Of a stretch of DNA of 64,000 bases, positions 45,088 to 56,964 are shown one piece after another; position 1 is the stretch's first letter; every line of letters begins with the position of its first letter. The notes under the pieces were generated by a model. The model made no database searches. It was not told where the DNA came from and saw nothing but the letters and a program-made list of their open reading frames with translations. This DNA is from Excoecaria cochinchinensis. Its lineage: Eukaryota; Streptophyta; Magnoliopsida; Malpighiales; Euphorbiaceae. Location: the NCBI GenBank assembly GCA_947683425.1, contig CANTUQ010000035.1, forward strand, positions 6,681,001 to 6,745,000, in the 5' to 3' direction. Position numbers and translations under genes: made by a program.

Positions 45088-46395
45088 GGAAGGAAGTTCC
45101 TTTTACGGGGGGTTTTTGGAATCAAAAAAGTTTCTTCAAAGATTTTCTCACGAGATTTCAATTTTCTCTAAAAATGTTTTTGTCAAATATTTTCTAAATC
45201 AAAGCTGAATCGAGGGAACAACATTCATTCATTTTTTCATCGATTTAGCTATTTTCAGCATTCGAAGTGATATAAAATGCCGAGAAAGAGAAAGTAATTT
45301 TCTTCTCTTGGTTTACTTTTTTTGCAATACGGGTTTTGCGATCAAAGATTTCTCAAAATCATGCAATTATGGACCGATCCTTGTAGAACTCGAGGAACTG
45401 AAATCGTACGACGTTCACCTTCACGAAGTAAAAATCTGAGGGTAAACATTATGGATCTATTATTTTAAATTTAATTACTTTGCAGTGATTTATTGCATAA
45501 AAATTCAGTTTTATTCAAATCAAAACAACAAAACAGTTTGAATTTTCTTTTTTTTTTGGGAATAGGGGTGACCGACGAGCAGAAGCAACCACCAACGGCC
45601 GTCGCTCAAGCGAGCGATGGGCCATCGATGGATGTCATCCTAGCCCGCCGGTCAGCCCAAGGACGCCCGTCGCTCATGCGCCTTGGGCCTCCTCTCTCAT
45701 TTGTTTCCCTTTTCTTTACCTTTTGATTTCCATTCTTTTGATTTTCCTTGCAATTTCTCACATTTTATTATTATTATTATTCAATTTCTTATTTATTCTG
45801 CTCCTAATTTTGCACTAATGTGGCTTTTATTTTGTGAGTTTTATTTGACTTACTTGGTTAATCTGGAGCTCTTTATAATAGAAGCCACTGCGATGACCTA
45901 AGGATCCTCACCTGGTTTTATTCTCTGGACTTTATCCTTTTTTAATTTATGTTGTTATTGTAAATATCATTTTTTTATCCTGCTAATATAAAAATGGTTA
46001 AATATTTTTATTCATTAAAATTGGATTTTTCATCAATCAGTTGAGGACCAATGTCCTATTTTTTTAACAAAAAACCAATGCCTCAAAATTGTTTTGTAAT
46101 AAATATGCATGCGAGAACCAATGTCCTCATCCTTAATGTATATCTCGATTTATGCATGAATCACGAATAATTTACAATGGGGGGTGTATTCTGCCCCTAG
46201 TTTTTACTGTAAATTATTTTCATATGATTTATTTTAATTATACTCCATTTACCGCTTTTCTTAGATGGATAACCTGCACTTTAACTAAATTGCACTGAAT
46301 TGAATGAGAAATGGGATGAAACGCTAAATTCACAACTCAATTATAAACTTAACCAAGATATGAATAAATGGGAAGTCCCAAACCTTCTCTGGTCT

Positions 46396-46742
46396 TTGGG
46401 CTCAATGAGCTGAGAGGGCCACCTCAATGTTCTGTTGGGGTGGGGCCTCCAAGATACCTCTTGTGTCTCGAAAAAGGCTTAACTTACATAGTCTTAGGCT
46501 CCACGAGGTGAGAGGGCCATCCTAATCTTCTATTAAGGTGGGGCCTTATAGACACCTCTGGCTTGCCCAAGTGTGAGGCGAGAGGGCCATCCTAATATTC
46601 TATTAGCGTGGGGCCTCCAAGACACCTCCGGCTCGCCCAAAATGGACATAGCAGCGCTTTCTTAGGCTTACTGAGGCTAGACGATCTTTCCCAATGTTCT
46701 ATTGGGTGGTAACTCCAAGAAACCTCCTTGTTGCCCAAAATG
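46396..46742. repeat. E6 LTR tandem repeat, four diverged units
   Basis: Units of about 75-95 bp share GAGAGGGCCATCC, TTCTATT-GGTGGGGCC and CAAGACACCTC...GCCCAA. They start near 46396, 46492, 46565 and 46660. Confidence 0.8.
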
Positions 46743-46843
46743 GACGTACTTGTAATTTCTTTCAAGTTTTTTTATAAACCTCTCCCAAAAGCCCTAAAAG
46801 ACGGTCCTCGGGGCATACCAGGGTTCGGTGCGCGTCATAGCAG

Positions 46844-46858
46844 TGACTCCACTGGGGA
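46844..46858 (+). other. E6 primer-binding site (Tat type, decayed)
   Basis: TGACTCCACTGGGGA resembles the site TGGCGACTC...TGGGGA used by Tat/Ogre elements (an arginine tRNA). It lies a few bp after the LTR end. Confidence 0.6.
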
Positions 46859-47258
46859 CTCAATACTCGAGACTTCGCTTCGAAAGTATCTTGGTTAAAA
46901 TTTACAATTGAGCTTTAATTTAAAAATTTTATCCTTTTTTTTAAACTGCATTACATCTCATTAGAGCCTTAGATCTATGCTAGTTTGGTCCCTCTTTTAG
47001 CCTCGGTGCATTCCCGAAGCACGATCTTATGTTCACTCAATGTGGGAAAGTGTTAAGGATAATCACCAGCCCAAGCCTCGTACCTTTTGGTATATTAAAT
47101 GGAGACTTGACCAGTCATTACGCTCGTGATGAGCTAGACCCGTTAGTAGGGACCATGCTTAGGTAGCCCTAAAGTAACATCACCTTGGCCAAATTTGATG
47201 TAATGGAAATAAATACTTCCCCTAGGTGGTATGAACCATAATAGCTTGCTTGATGTAT

Positions 47259-47372
47259 GGATCATTATGTATTAGGCCAACCCAAATAATTTGATTGGTC
47301 ACCTAATAACAAGCTTTCATGCCCCGATAGGCCCATGTCAATTTATTTGGACTACCTAAATACATAATGATC
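47259..47372. repeat. E6 leader inverted repeat
   Basis: The outer arms GGATCATTATGTATT-AGG (47259-47276) and CCTAAATACATAATGATC (47355-47372) pair. The inner arms CCAAATAATTTGA (47282-47294) and TCAATTTATTTGG (47338-47350) pair with one mismatch. The RNA would form one long stem upstream of gag. Confidence 0.8.
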
Positions 47373-47771
47373 ATAACCCATGCGCCTGTGCATTAGGTAG
47401 GAGAGGTTATGCTGCCGATTTTCCACCGTGCACCATACACATCCATCGGGTCCCCTATTAGCCCATGGGCCAATCCCACCTAGGAAAGAGACTATGACCT
47501 CGTGTGCGGGAGCAACAAGGTTAGAAGGACCTATGTACTTGCATGTGATGTGAGGATATTGAATAGCACGATCATGCATTTTATGGCATTCATGCATCAT
47601 CCTGACTCGATATGTTATGCAGCCATCATAGATCTGCCTAAGTGGTCAAGAGGTTCTCAGGGGCAGCTAGTCAGGAATCCTTTTTTTGAGCTACCGGAAA
47701 GGGTGGAGTATCCAGACACTCCCTCAGTAACCAGCTATGCTACTTCATCTCAGTTCTCTCTACACAAAGAA

Positions 47772-49056
47772 ATGGCAAACTCACCAAGAGGGACAGCTGC
47801 CACCAGGGCCTTGATAGCTGATGAAGTAGGCATGAGGCTCGAGGAGTTTGAGAATAGGATGATGGCTATGATGGCCAACATGGCTCAGCCACCTACTCCA
47901 CAAAACCCACCACCTCCTCCTATATGAAATAATGAACAAGAGGAGGTCAGAGAAGACCCACAAGAAGAGATGCACCCACCACCAGTAGACTTAAGAGCTA
48001 CCACAATGGGGGCATAGAGGAGAAGGCCAACCCAGAGGATAGATGATGACTGGGAAGAGGATGAGTACGAAGAAACAGTGTTAGGGAGAGGGAAGGCACC
48101 TCAAAATAAAGAAGGCATCTAGAAGAAGATGGAAGAGAAATTTGAAGTGATGGCAAGGATGCTGATAAGGGGGCGAGGGATGAACCCCGAGGATAAGGAG
48201 TTAGAGGGGGAGGATTTGATCCAGATGAATTTTAAGATGCCGGACGTCCCCAAATATTATGGCACTTTCAATCCCACTGCACATATGAAGCAATACTCGC
48301 TGGTGATGAAGGGTACTACTTTGACAAAGAGCCAGAAGATTCAGTACTTTTGCCTAAGCTTAACCGGTCCAGCGGTGGATTAGTATCACGGGCTTGATCG
48401 CAGAATGAAGGACGATTGGGATTTATTGATGAAAGAGTTTCTAAGGCAGTACGACTGCAGTACGAGAATGGAGGTAACTCTAAAGGACTTGGAATTATTG
48501 CAACAGAGGGTAGGTGAGTCTTTCCATGAGTATCTGACCCAATGGAGGAACCAAGTGATGGAGATTAAAAGAAAGCCAGATACTCAAGATCTGATACAGC
48601 TCTTCATCAAAAATACGAGCCTGTATTTGAGAGATGGACAAAAAATGAAGCGATTGAGAAACTGGGAGTCTCTGAAAGACATCACTATCGAGGCAGAAGG
48701 AGATTACCTCTCTAGGAGAGCAAGTAACGAGAGTTATACCAAGAAGGGCAGCAGCAGTGAAGGGGCAGGTAGGTCAGCAGGCTTCGGTAGTGGCACGAGG
48801 AAGACAGCTGAAGTTTCAGCCACCAACACGGCCTTGAGTCATTTCTCCAATCTAGGAAGATCTCTATCATGGGTACTTCGAAGGCTAATAAAGGAGGGTA
48901 AGTTGCAGCCTTTGCCACCGCGTCTAGCCAGGACTTAAGGTCTGCCGGGGCATAAGGACAATCAATACTGTGTATATCATCAACACACTGGGCATACGAC
49001 TGATGAATGTAAGGCACTGAGGCACACCATTCAGGACTTGATTGATTCAAAGTAAA
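47772..49056 (+). pseudogene. gag: E6 gag
   Basis: From ATG 47772 (MANSPRGTAATRALIADEVG) one frame runs to about 49056 with stops at about 47925, 48016, 48119, 48381 and 48936. The capsid domain lies at about 48230-48700 (MPDVPKYYGTFNPTAHMKQY, then LTGPAVD). The knuckle CVYHQHTGHTTDEC (about 48970-49012) is the CX2HX4HX4C type seen in Tat/Ogre Gag. Gag forms the particle. The TAG after AVD replaces a conserved Trp codon. Confidence 0.82.
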
Positions 49057-49476
49057 TCACAGACCCAGAGAAGAGAGGAATCAGAAGAAGACTGGGTATA
49101 ACATTGTGCCCCCACCGGTATTCATGATCGAGTCCAGTCTACCCGAATGGTTTATATTGAGAGAGTTATACGGTATCGATGCTAACACTGCTGTCACAAA
49201 CCTCCATGAGGTAAGTGATGAAGGGCTTCCCACTGTAGTGTTTCCCGACCCTTGGGGGAGGAGGAAGAAGAGGAGAAGAAATAGAAGAAGAAGGTTGAAG
49301 CAGTGACCTGGAGTAGAAGGGTAGCCCCAGAAGTTGAGAGGCCACAAGATCCAGTGGTAGGCCAAAAAGAAAAGGAGCCGGAAGAAGATCCAATAATGAG
49401 GCAGCTAAAAAAGACGTCGGCTTAAATTTTGATGTGGGATCTATTGAGGCAGTCTCCATCTCACAAATAGAAGCTT

Positions 49477-50024
49477 GTGGAGGCTTTGTGCAAGACAAAG
49501 GTGGCCATAACCATATCGCCCACAGAGTTGCTGGATGTAGTAAAGGGAGGAGCTAGCGAAAATGTGGTATTTACAAGTGTTGACTTGCCAGTAGAAGGAG
49601 CAATCATAATTGCCCCTTGTACATACGGCCTCAGATCAATCAAAAGCACATGGCATGTGTCATGGTGGATGATGGTTTATCGATTAATGTATGCCCGTTG
49701 GTGGCAATGGCAGCTTTTGGGGTAACTGAGGACATGCTGGCTAAGTCTGATCTAATGATCACAGCTTATGATAATTCGCGGAGGCAAGCTTCCGGGACAT
49801 TTAAGATAGCATTTAAGATAGGGCCGGTGGAAACCAAAGTGGAATTTGTAGTCTTCCCCATCCTCGCCAATTTTTTAGCCCTCTTGGGAAGGCCTTGGTT
49901 CCATAAGCTCGGAGGAGTCCCCTCTACTCTGCACCAAATGGTTAAGATTCCTCATGAGGGGCAAGTCGTGACTATAAGGGCTACAAGGGAGAATCAGGTC
50001 TCAATATTGGAAATTGTGAGATAG
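49477..50024 (+). pseudogene. E6 aspartic protease
   Basis: The blocks MVDDGLSINVCPL, AYDNSRRQASGTFKI, LLGRPWFHKLGGVPSTLHQ and VKIP are those of Tat-group proteases. The active-site triplet reads DDG, followed by Leu-Ser. A frame change near 49640 separates it from upstream sequence. The region 49060-49470 between gag and protease is coding-like but broken, and I assign no domain there. Confidence 0.75.
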
Positions 50025-50048
50025 CCTTTCAGTGGGTTTCATGTTGCT

Positions 50049-50318
50049 GTGATAGATGGAGAGGAGCATATGGAAGGAAGCCCTCAAGTGCTGAACATGA
50101 TGAAGAGAATATCATTCCTCCCTGGCATGGGTCTGGGCAAGAACTCTCAGGGGTCACCAACAGCAATTACCACCAGAGGTCAGAAGGATAAGAGGCGCCT
50201 TGGGTATAAAAGTACAGCAAAGATGGGTAAGAAGTCGGTCGGGGAAATCCCTCATATCAGAGAAAGTTTTATGCCAACGACTTCAGTTTGTGCCTACATG
50301 GGGGAAGCAAAGCCTTAA
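50049..50318 (+). pseudogene. E6 G-patch segment
   Basis: LPGMGLGKNSQGSPTAI and KDKRRLGY match the glycine-rich G-patch found between protease and RT in Tat/Ogre elements. G-patches bind RNA or helicases, and the role in these elements is unknown. Confidence 0.7.
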
Positions 50319-50900
50319 TGGGTTGATGGGAAGATTGTGCTGGGATTTGAGGTCTTTAACGATGTCTTCGATTGGGACATTTGATTGATCAAGCCAGTAA
50401 AGGGCTTTTGGGATGAAGAAATCATGACCAAGGAGACAGTTTGGGACCGCGAAGCCCCCAAAGAGATTATCGCTGAGAAGTTGGTGACTGCCCAGGTGAA
50501 AGGAAAGCAAAGATAGAAGAAGCCACACACGGGGTCGCTGTAGAGCCTCTAAAAAGCCAGATTGATGTAGAGCCATCAGCTTTAACAGTTGAGTCGGCAG
50601 AAGAAGAAAAAAAAGAATAATTTAGATTTTCTTTTTACTTCAGAACTTTTTAATAATGTTAATGACATTTTTAGTTCTATCAATAAAGTGAACAATTTTA
50701 CTTACTTGTACGATGTTTTTGATAATTTCACTATGCATGATCATGATCATAATCCATCTATATTTGATATTGATTCAACTGGTTCTACTCCATTCAATCT
50801 TGGAACCTCAGAAAATTCAAAAGAAATCTTGATAGCATCTAACACAACTCCTGAAGAGCGAGAAAAGTTGAGAGAATATTAAGAAAACATGAAAAAATCT
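50319..50900 (+). pseudogene. E6 protease-RT linker, degraded
   Basis: The frame changes several times. The short frame at 50589-50882 is Asn/Asp-rich and ends TPEEREKLREY, which fits the acidic spacer before RT in this lineage. No enzyme motif is seen. Confidence 0.45.
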
Positions 50901-51376
50901 TTGCCTGGACCTACAAAGATATGCTAGGAGTGGATCGAGAAATCGCAAAACACGCCATCCCGACGTACCCAGACTATAAGCCTATCAAGTAGAAGTTAAG
51001 GAGGCTCAAGCCGGAATGGGTAGATAAGGTGAAGGAAGAGATCTTTAGAAGCCAAATTCCTAATTAAGGTATAGTACCCAACCCGGTTGGCCAATGTTGT
51101 CCCGGTAGCAAAGAAAAAGGGCAAGTTAAGGGTATGTGTAGACTATTGAGACTTGAATAAGGCTTGTCCAAAGGATGACTTTCCATTACCCCACATAGAC
51201 GTGCTAGTGGATAGCGCAGCTGCTTGTATGATGTATAGTTTTGTGGACGGTTACGTAGGTAGATACTCAATAAGATAGCCGACCAGATTAAAACGGCTTT
51301 CATCACGGAATGGGGGACATTCGCTTACAGGGTAATGCCTTTCGGTTTGAAGAACACAGGCGCAGCTTATTAAAGA
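50901..51376 (+). pseudogene. E6 reverse transcriptase, N-terminal half
   Basis: Fragments in different frames match RT blocks: LKPEWVDKVKEEI, MCRLL, DQIKTAFITEWGTFAYRVMP and FGLKNTGAAY. At least three stops and shifts occur before 51376. Confidence 0.75.
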
Positions 51377-52670
51377 ATGGTAATAAGGATTCTAGATGAC
51401 TTGATCCACAAGGAAGTAGAAGTATATGTGGATGACATGATGATCAAGTCTGCTACCAGAGAAGATCACTTCGAGGCTCTAGAAAAGTTCTTTCAGAGGA
51501 TCAGAAATTACAACTTGCGATTAAACCCCAAGAAGTGTATCTTTGGTGTCACCTCTGGGAAGCTGTTAGGACACGTAGTCAGTAAGAGAGGAATTGAAAT
51601 CGACCTAGATAAGGTCAAGGCCATCCAAGAGATGCTAGTGCCTCAAAAGGAAAAGGATGTCAGAAGCTTTTTGGGTAAATTACAGTATGTCAGCAGGTTT
51701 ATTGCCAAACTTACTTCGATTTGCGAGCTAATCTTCAAGCTACTCAGAAAAGACCAACCTATAGTGTGGAACGAAGATTATCAGAGAGCTTTTGAAACTA
51801 TCAGAGAATATTTGCTGAGTCCACTAGTTCTGAGACTGCCACAGCCAGTCAAGCTGCTTATTCTATATTTGGCTATTGAAGATAGTTATGTAGGTGCCAT
51901 GATAGCTCAAGAGGATGAGTTCGGGGTAGAATTCGCGGTCTATTACCTCAGTAAGATGTTCCTTGCCCATGAGGTCAAGTATGCAGAAGTAGAGAAGATT
52001 TGCCTCGCGGTAATTTGGGCCTCTAAGAAGTTGAGACATTACTTCCACTCTTACAGGGTACAAGCTATGGCAAAACAGAATCCTCTAAGATACTTGCAGG
52101 AAGCTCCATCCTTACTTGGAAAAATGGGGAGGTGGTTGTTGCTATTACAGGAGTTTGACATTGAGTACATTACTCGAAAAACTATTAAGGGGCGTGTAGT
52201 GGTAGAGTTTCTAGCTGAGCACCCGATCCAAGGAGACTCATACGAATTCAACGTCCCAGATGAGGACGTGGTAGCTATCATGGTTCAAGGTTTGCAATTA
52301 CATTTTGACTGGATTGTAAACAGCAAGGGGGTAGGAGTAGGAGTTATTCTAACAACCCCAGATGATGAGAAACTCCCATTGGCCAAGAAGTTAAGATATA
52401 AGGCCACAATCAATGAAGCCGAGTATGAAGCATGCACCTTCGGGTTGGAAGCATGGATAGCTTTGGGGGCAAAGAATGTCGAAGTATTTGGAGATTCATC
52501 TCTAGTAATCAATCAGATTAGGGGCAAGTGGGCCATTAAAGAAGAGTGGCTAATGCCATACGTCAAACACTTGAAGGATTTGAGCAATCAGTTCGAGGTA
52601 TGTACATTCCACTTTGTTCAAAGGGACGAAAACTAATTAGCCGATGCACTCAAAACTCTAGTGTCAATAT
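51377..52670 (+). CDS. pol: E6 RT C-terminal half, RNase H and second (archaeal-type) RNase H
   Basis: This 419-codon open frame is the best preserved part of E6. It has RT catalytic YVDDMMIKS (residues about 17-25), NPKKCIFGV, and the connection block VRSFLGKLQYVSRFIAKL. The first RNase H is degenerate (LYLAIEDSYVGAMIAQEDE). The second RNase H (from about residue 310) keeps the acidic set FDWIVNSKG, INEAEYEAC, GDSSLVINQIRGKW and LADAL, with the last after a TAA at 52636. Two RNase H domains in tandem define the Tat group. The upstream part is broken, so no complete enzyme results. Confidence 0.88.
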
Positions 52671-54019
52671 GGGATAACCCAGAAGGGGTGGTTATGAAGC
52701 CAGTTTTGATTTCTAATTCTGAGAGGCCTAGCTTTGAGTCCCATCCAGTGATGGAAATAGAAGTAGCAGACGGAAAACCATGGTATCATGATATCAGAAG
52801 TTATCTAGAAAATGAGACTTTCCCAGAAGAGTCTACCGATCAGAGGCTGATACGCAAGCTTTCCACTTAATTCATCTGTGTAGACAGGGTGTTGTACAAA
52901 CGACAAGCTAATGGCATTTAATTGAGGTGTCTGGCTGAGGAAGAGGCTGAAAAGGTAATGGAGGAAACTCACGCTGGCGTGTGCGGAGCCCACATGAATG
53001 GCTTAATGCTGGCCAAAAAGATCATAAGATAAGGGTTCTACTGGCTCACCATGGACACAGACTGCTCGAAATACATAAAATAATGTCAGTTGTGTCAGCA
53101 ATACGTAGATTTGAGGCATTTGCCAGTTTCAGAGTTACACAGTTTGACGTCACCTTGGCCGTTCACAGCTTAGGGGATCGATATCATTAGAGAAATACGC
53201 CCCACGACCTTTAATAGACATAGATTTATCATAGTCGCCATCGAGTACTTTCCAAAATTAGTAGAGGCAGAATCTTTCAAAAAGGTCTATGCTCGGGATA
53301 TGGTCAAGTTCATCGAAAAGAACCTGATATGCATATACGGCCTTCCACATCATGTGGTATCCCATAATGGGGTCCAATTTATGGCTGAAACGAAAAAGTT
53401 ACTCCAGAGATATGGCATTGAGCATCACAAATCTTTTGCTTATCGTCCGCAGGCTAATGGAGCAGTAGAAGCCACCAATAAGAACGTCAAGAGGATCCTG
53501 ACCAAGATGGTTAAGAACTATAAGGATTGGGCAGATAAGTTGCCTTTTGCACTCTGGGGGTACAGAACGACCATCATAACTTCTATGGGAGCCACGCTGC
53601 ATTCCTTGGTGTATGGGACGGAAGCAATACTACCAGTCGAGATAGAGCTAAAATCACTGAGGGTAGTCATGGAAGCTTAGATTCCGAAAACTGAGTGGGC
53701 ACAACAGTGGTTGTAACATCTGAGCATGCTAGACGAGAGCACATTGAGAGCTTACTATCATAATCAGGTCTATCAGAAAAGGTTTGCCAGGTCATTCGGA
53801 AAGAAAGTCAAGAAACACTTGTTGAAGGAAGGAGACTTGGTATTCAAGCAAATGAGACCGGGTGCACCTGATATCAGAGGGAAATTTAGACCGACATGGG
53901 AAGGGCCTTTCATCCTCAAGAAGCTGTTGTTAAAAGGAGCAGTGATTCTGTTAGATAGCGATGGCAATGAATTCAGGGAGCCGATCAACATTGATAAGCT
54001 CAAGAGGTTTCATGGCTAA
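52671..54019 (+). pseudogene. E6 integrase
   Basis: The zinc-binding part has THAGVCGAHMNG and CQLCQQ (about 52966-53100), with stops at 52868 and others. The core keeps GIDII (first Asp) and NGAVEATNK (Glu). The second catalytic Asp is lost: the usual DNG reads HNG (HHVVSHNGVQF, near 53360). The C-terminal block GDLVFKQMRPGA, KFRPTWEGPF and LKRFHG ends at 54019. It is inactive. Confidence 0.87.
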
Positions 54020-54410
54020 AGACAATGAAAATCAAAATAAGAGAATAAAAGCCCCGCGGGTCAAAAATCGAAAAAAGGTGGCCTTGCTAAAATTAGGCGC
54101 CTTATCAGGGTGAAAACCGAAAAAAAAGGCATCCTGGTAAAAAATTAGAGGCTTGAGAGAAAATGTCCAATCAAGAAAATCCGAGAGGGCTAATTGGTAA
54201 CAGGAGTTGATGCTATCAAGATTTGGATCCATGAATGAATGAAGTCTTGCATTTTTTAATTAGTGTTAAATGATGATCATGTATATTGAAATCATACTGA
54301 AATGTACACAATTTTGTGAAATGAAATAAAACTGAAATTATTCATTTATATTGTTTTCTAAGTTCCATTCTAAAAAGAAACATATTGTTCAAAATGCATA
54401 CAAATCTGAA

Positions 54411-55275
54411 CTAAACCCTACTACTACTCTCGCTGGCCAAATGTCTGAGTCGTCGAGTCCTATTGTCAACGGCAGGGCTAAGCGCCCATCTCTTGTATGC
54501 ACTGGAAGAAGCGACATAATGATTTCCAAAAGAGGGAATGAAGGTTTTCGCTGGTAGTTTAGCCCAAAGATCATGGTACCGTGAAGCAAAAGCTGCAGAC
54601 AGAACTTTGCCTCGGAAAGATAGGGGGACCCTCACCACATCTTGAGTCTTCCCGAGCTGTTGAGCACATTGGGCCGTGATGTAAAAGGTAGCCTCACGAA
54701 GCCCGCATAGGGGAACACATCCTGAAGAGCCATCAATTATCGCAGGAGACAAGGGAAGCCAAGCGCTCATAAAGTTAATATCCTCGTCTCTTACTTTATC
54801 GAATCTGGTAATGCCCTCATCGGGAGTTGCGAATGAGTACAGTCACTGGCGGGGAAGAAAATGCCTCAGAAAATATGGACTAATAACCCGGGATGGCAGC
54901 TCTGACAGCAGTTTTAATTTCTCTTGCAGCCATATCTAAAAGGGAACAAAAGAAAAAAGAAGGAAAAAGAAGATAATAATAATAAAAGCCGATGGAGTGG
55001 GTTGGGTCCACTTCAGGTAAAAGTAAGGCATAGGGTTATGTGAAAAACTGAAAATGACGCACTTCCCGTTAAGAAAAGCTAGTGTGAAAATCCACAAGGG
55101 ACGCACTACCTTCTAAAATAAGGGGCTCCCAGAAAAGGAAGTAGAAGACCCGGCACGGATAGAGTCAAGACCTAAGATAGTCTCAGCAAGGACCAAGGAA
55201 AAGGGGTCAGCCTGCGATAAAAATCATCCAGAATCCTGAACAGACGAGAGTCATCGGTTAGCTCCTCTGAGGTCA
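54411..55275 (-). pseudogene. E6 antisense ORF, 3' part
   Basis: The frame 54770-54411 (119 codons) reads on the strand opposite to pol, between pol and the expected 3' LTR. Upstream at 55275-55140 the reading TSEELTDDSRLFRILDDFYR continues directly from the right-hand part once E5 is removed, then shifts. Extra antisense ORFs at this site are known in the Tat lineage. The text resembles the plant DUF7745/plant-mobile-domain group, which is my inference. Function is unknown. The interval 54020-54410 contains only the A-rich post-pol spacer. Confidence 0.55.
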
Positions 55276-56940
55276 TGATAGGAGCTTAGTTAATGTATAA
55301 TTGAGTATGTATTTGGTATGAGTTTATGAAATTAATTGTGCAATTATGTTTATATTAGATATCATTTGTGTTAGTTTATGTGTATATCTGTTAGTTTGTG
55401 TATTTGTTGTGTTACAGGTCTATTTAGCTGTAAAATTGAGCAAACAAGTTTTGATGGGAGAAGAAACAGAGTTACTAGGACAGTGGAGTACGAAAAGAAC
55501 AGAGCAAAAGGAGAGGATCCGACTCGGATGGCCAAGCACGAGTAGGACAGGCCTTGAGTAGGGAAGGAAAGAAGAAGAAAAGGGAAGAGGAAGTAAGAAT
55601 TCGAGTGGAGCATCCGAGTAGGACAATTCATCCGACTCAGATGGGTATAGCAGAACGAAGAAGAAGCAAGGAAGTGGGAGAAGGAGAGCACGACTAGGAT
55701 GTTGCATCCGACTAGGAAAGGAGAAGGTACGCCGTGAGCTAAGGTCACGCGATGTGAAGAGAAGCCAGAGAAGAAAGGAAAGGAAAGAAAGGAAAGAAAG
55801 GAAAGAGAAGAGAAGGGAAAGGGGAGAAGAGGCGAGACGTGAGTGCCAGTCACGCCACACACGCGAGAAGTCACGCCGTGAGAGGGAGTAACGCGACGTG
55901 ACTGGCCAGAGAGGGAAGAGAAAACCGAGAGAAAGAAAGAAAGAAGAAAAGAAGGAGCGCGTTCTGTCGCGATCGCGACACCGTTGCGAGCACGACAGAA
56001 ACGACCGTTGGGCAGTTATGAGCCAAAAGACACATGAAAAGTTGTCTTCTTTCACCAAACTTTGCAACCATTATCAAGGGACACAATTCTTAAATTATTA
56101 TCTATAAATATTAGTTTAACTGTAATTTTGAGAGAAATTTTTAGTTAAGTAACTTTTCTGTATTTTGCAAGATAGATTTTTCTTAGTTAAAATTTTTATT
56201 TAGTTTTATGGTTTGAAGAAGAAGATTAAGGAGAAGGAAAACTTATTTCAAGAGATTGAGAAAAGGGTTGAAGAACTTCTATCTTATTCTCTTATTTTTA
56301 ATTCTTCTCCAATATTTCTATGAATATCATTTTAATGAATTTGCATGTTATTATTCTTTCTATTTCCATCTACTTTCATAGTCTTTCATTGTAGATTTTC
56401 TATTAGTATCTTTTGCTTGATTTTTATAAGTTAAAGTAATTCGAAAGTTTGCTTTATCTGACATCTAATAGAATTTCATTATTAAGATATATTTAAGAGA
56501 TTGGTATATTGAGATAATTGCTATAGGTTAGTATCTATTCTTAAAATATGTAATTAGAAATCTCTAATTCATTGATGAAAATTGTGAGTTAAAATTTTAA
56601 TTGTATGTTTTAGGCATTTTAATTCATATCGAGAGAGTGAGTTAAAAATTTATTCTAACTTGGCTTGCATGAAAGATGAATAAATGTAAATCAAAATGAT
56701 GGATCAAATTCATTACGTTTAGTTCTTCATTCATATACTATTTATCTTCTTCTGATAAACATAAATTAGGTTCAAATTAAGTAGTTCTAATTCAACCATC
56801 AAATTTATGATCATTGTAAACAAGATTAAAATCAATTAGTAATAGTGTGTAAACACGTTCCCTGTGGGATCGATATCTAAAGTACTATTGCGGTACACCG
56901 TATACTTGCGGTATGTTGCATCATTAGAAAACCAACAACA
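55276..56940 (+). repeat. E5 5' LTR
   Basis: It contains CpG-rich palindromes at 55515-55990, then AT-rich sequence. The - strand open frames at 55371-56067 run through the purine-rich palindrome zone and are not supported as genes. Confidence 0.94.
55515..55990. repeat. E5 5' LTR palindrome array
   Basis: ATCCGACTCGGAT (55517-55529), GTCACGCGATGTGA near 55747, CCAGTCACG paired with CGTGACTGG (about 55850-55908), and the perfect TGTCGCGATCGCGACA (55964-55979). The last 16-mer also occurs in E3 (29881-29896). Confidence 0.88.
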
Positions 56941-56946
56941 AGTTTT

Positions 56947-56964
56947 TGGCGCCGTTGCCGGGGA
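56947..56964 (+). other. E5 primer-binding site (Athila type)
   Basis: TGGCGCCGTTGCCGGGGA is the primer site typical of Athila elements (an aspartate tRNA complement). It lies 6 bp after the LTR end. Confidence 0.92.

Larger units (their letters stand above)
44402..46837 (+). repeat. E6 5' LTR
   Basis: It starts TGTAGACACC and ends CGCGTCA before the primer site, 2,436 bp. A TATA-like CTATAAATAG lies at about 45078-45087. Clusters of CCCGTCGCTC words sit at 44590-44890 and 45580-45690, and a tandem repeat at 46396-46742. The left 5 bp are ATTAT; the partner duplication is out of view. Confidence 0.8.

Noticed and set aside
55371..56067. 167- and 215-codon - strand ORFs in the E5 LTR (copies at 60225-60940)
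   Set aside because: Phe/Ser/Leu-rich text is the complement of GAAAG/GGAAG repeats. It is duplicated simply because both LTRs carry it.
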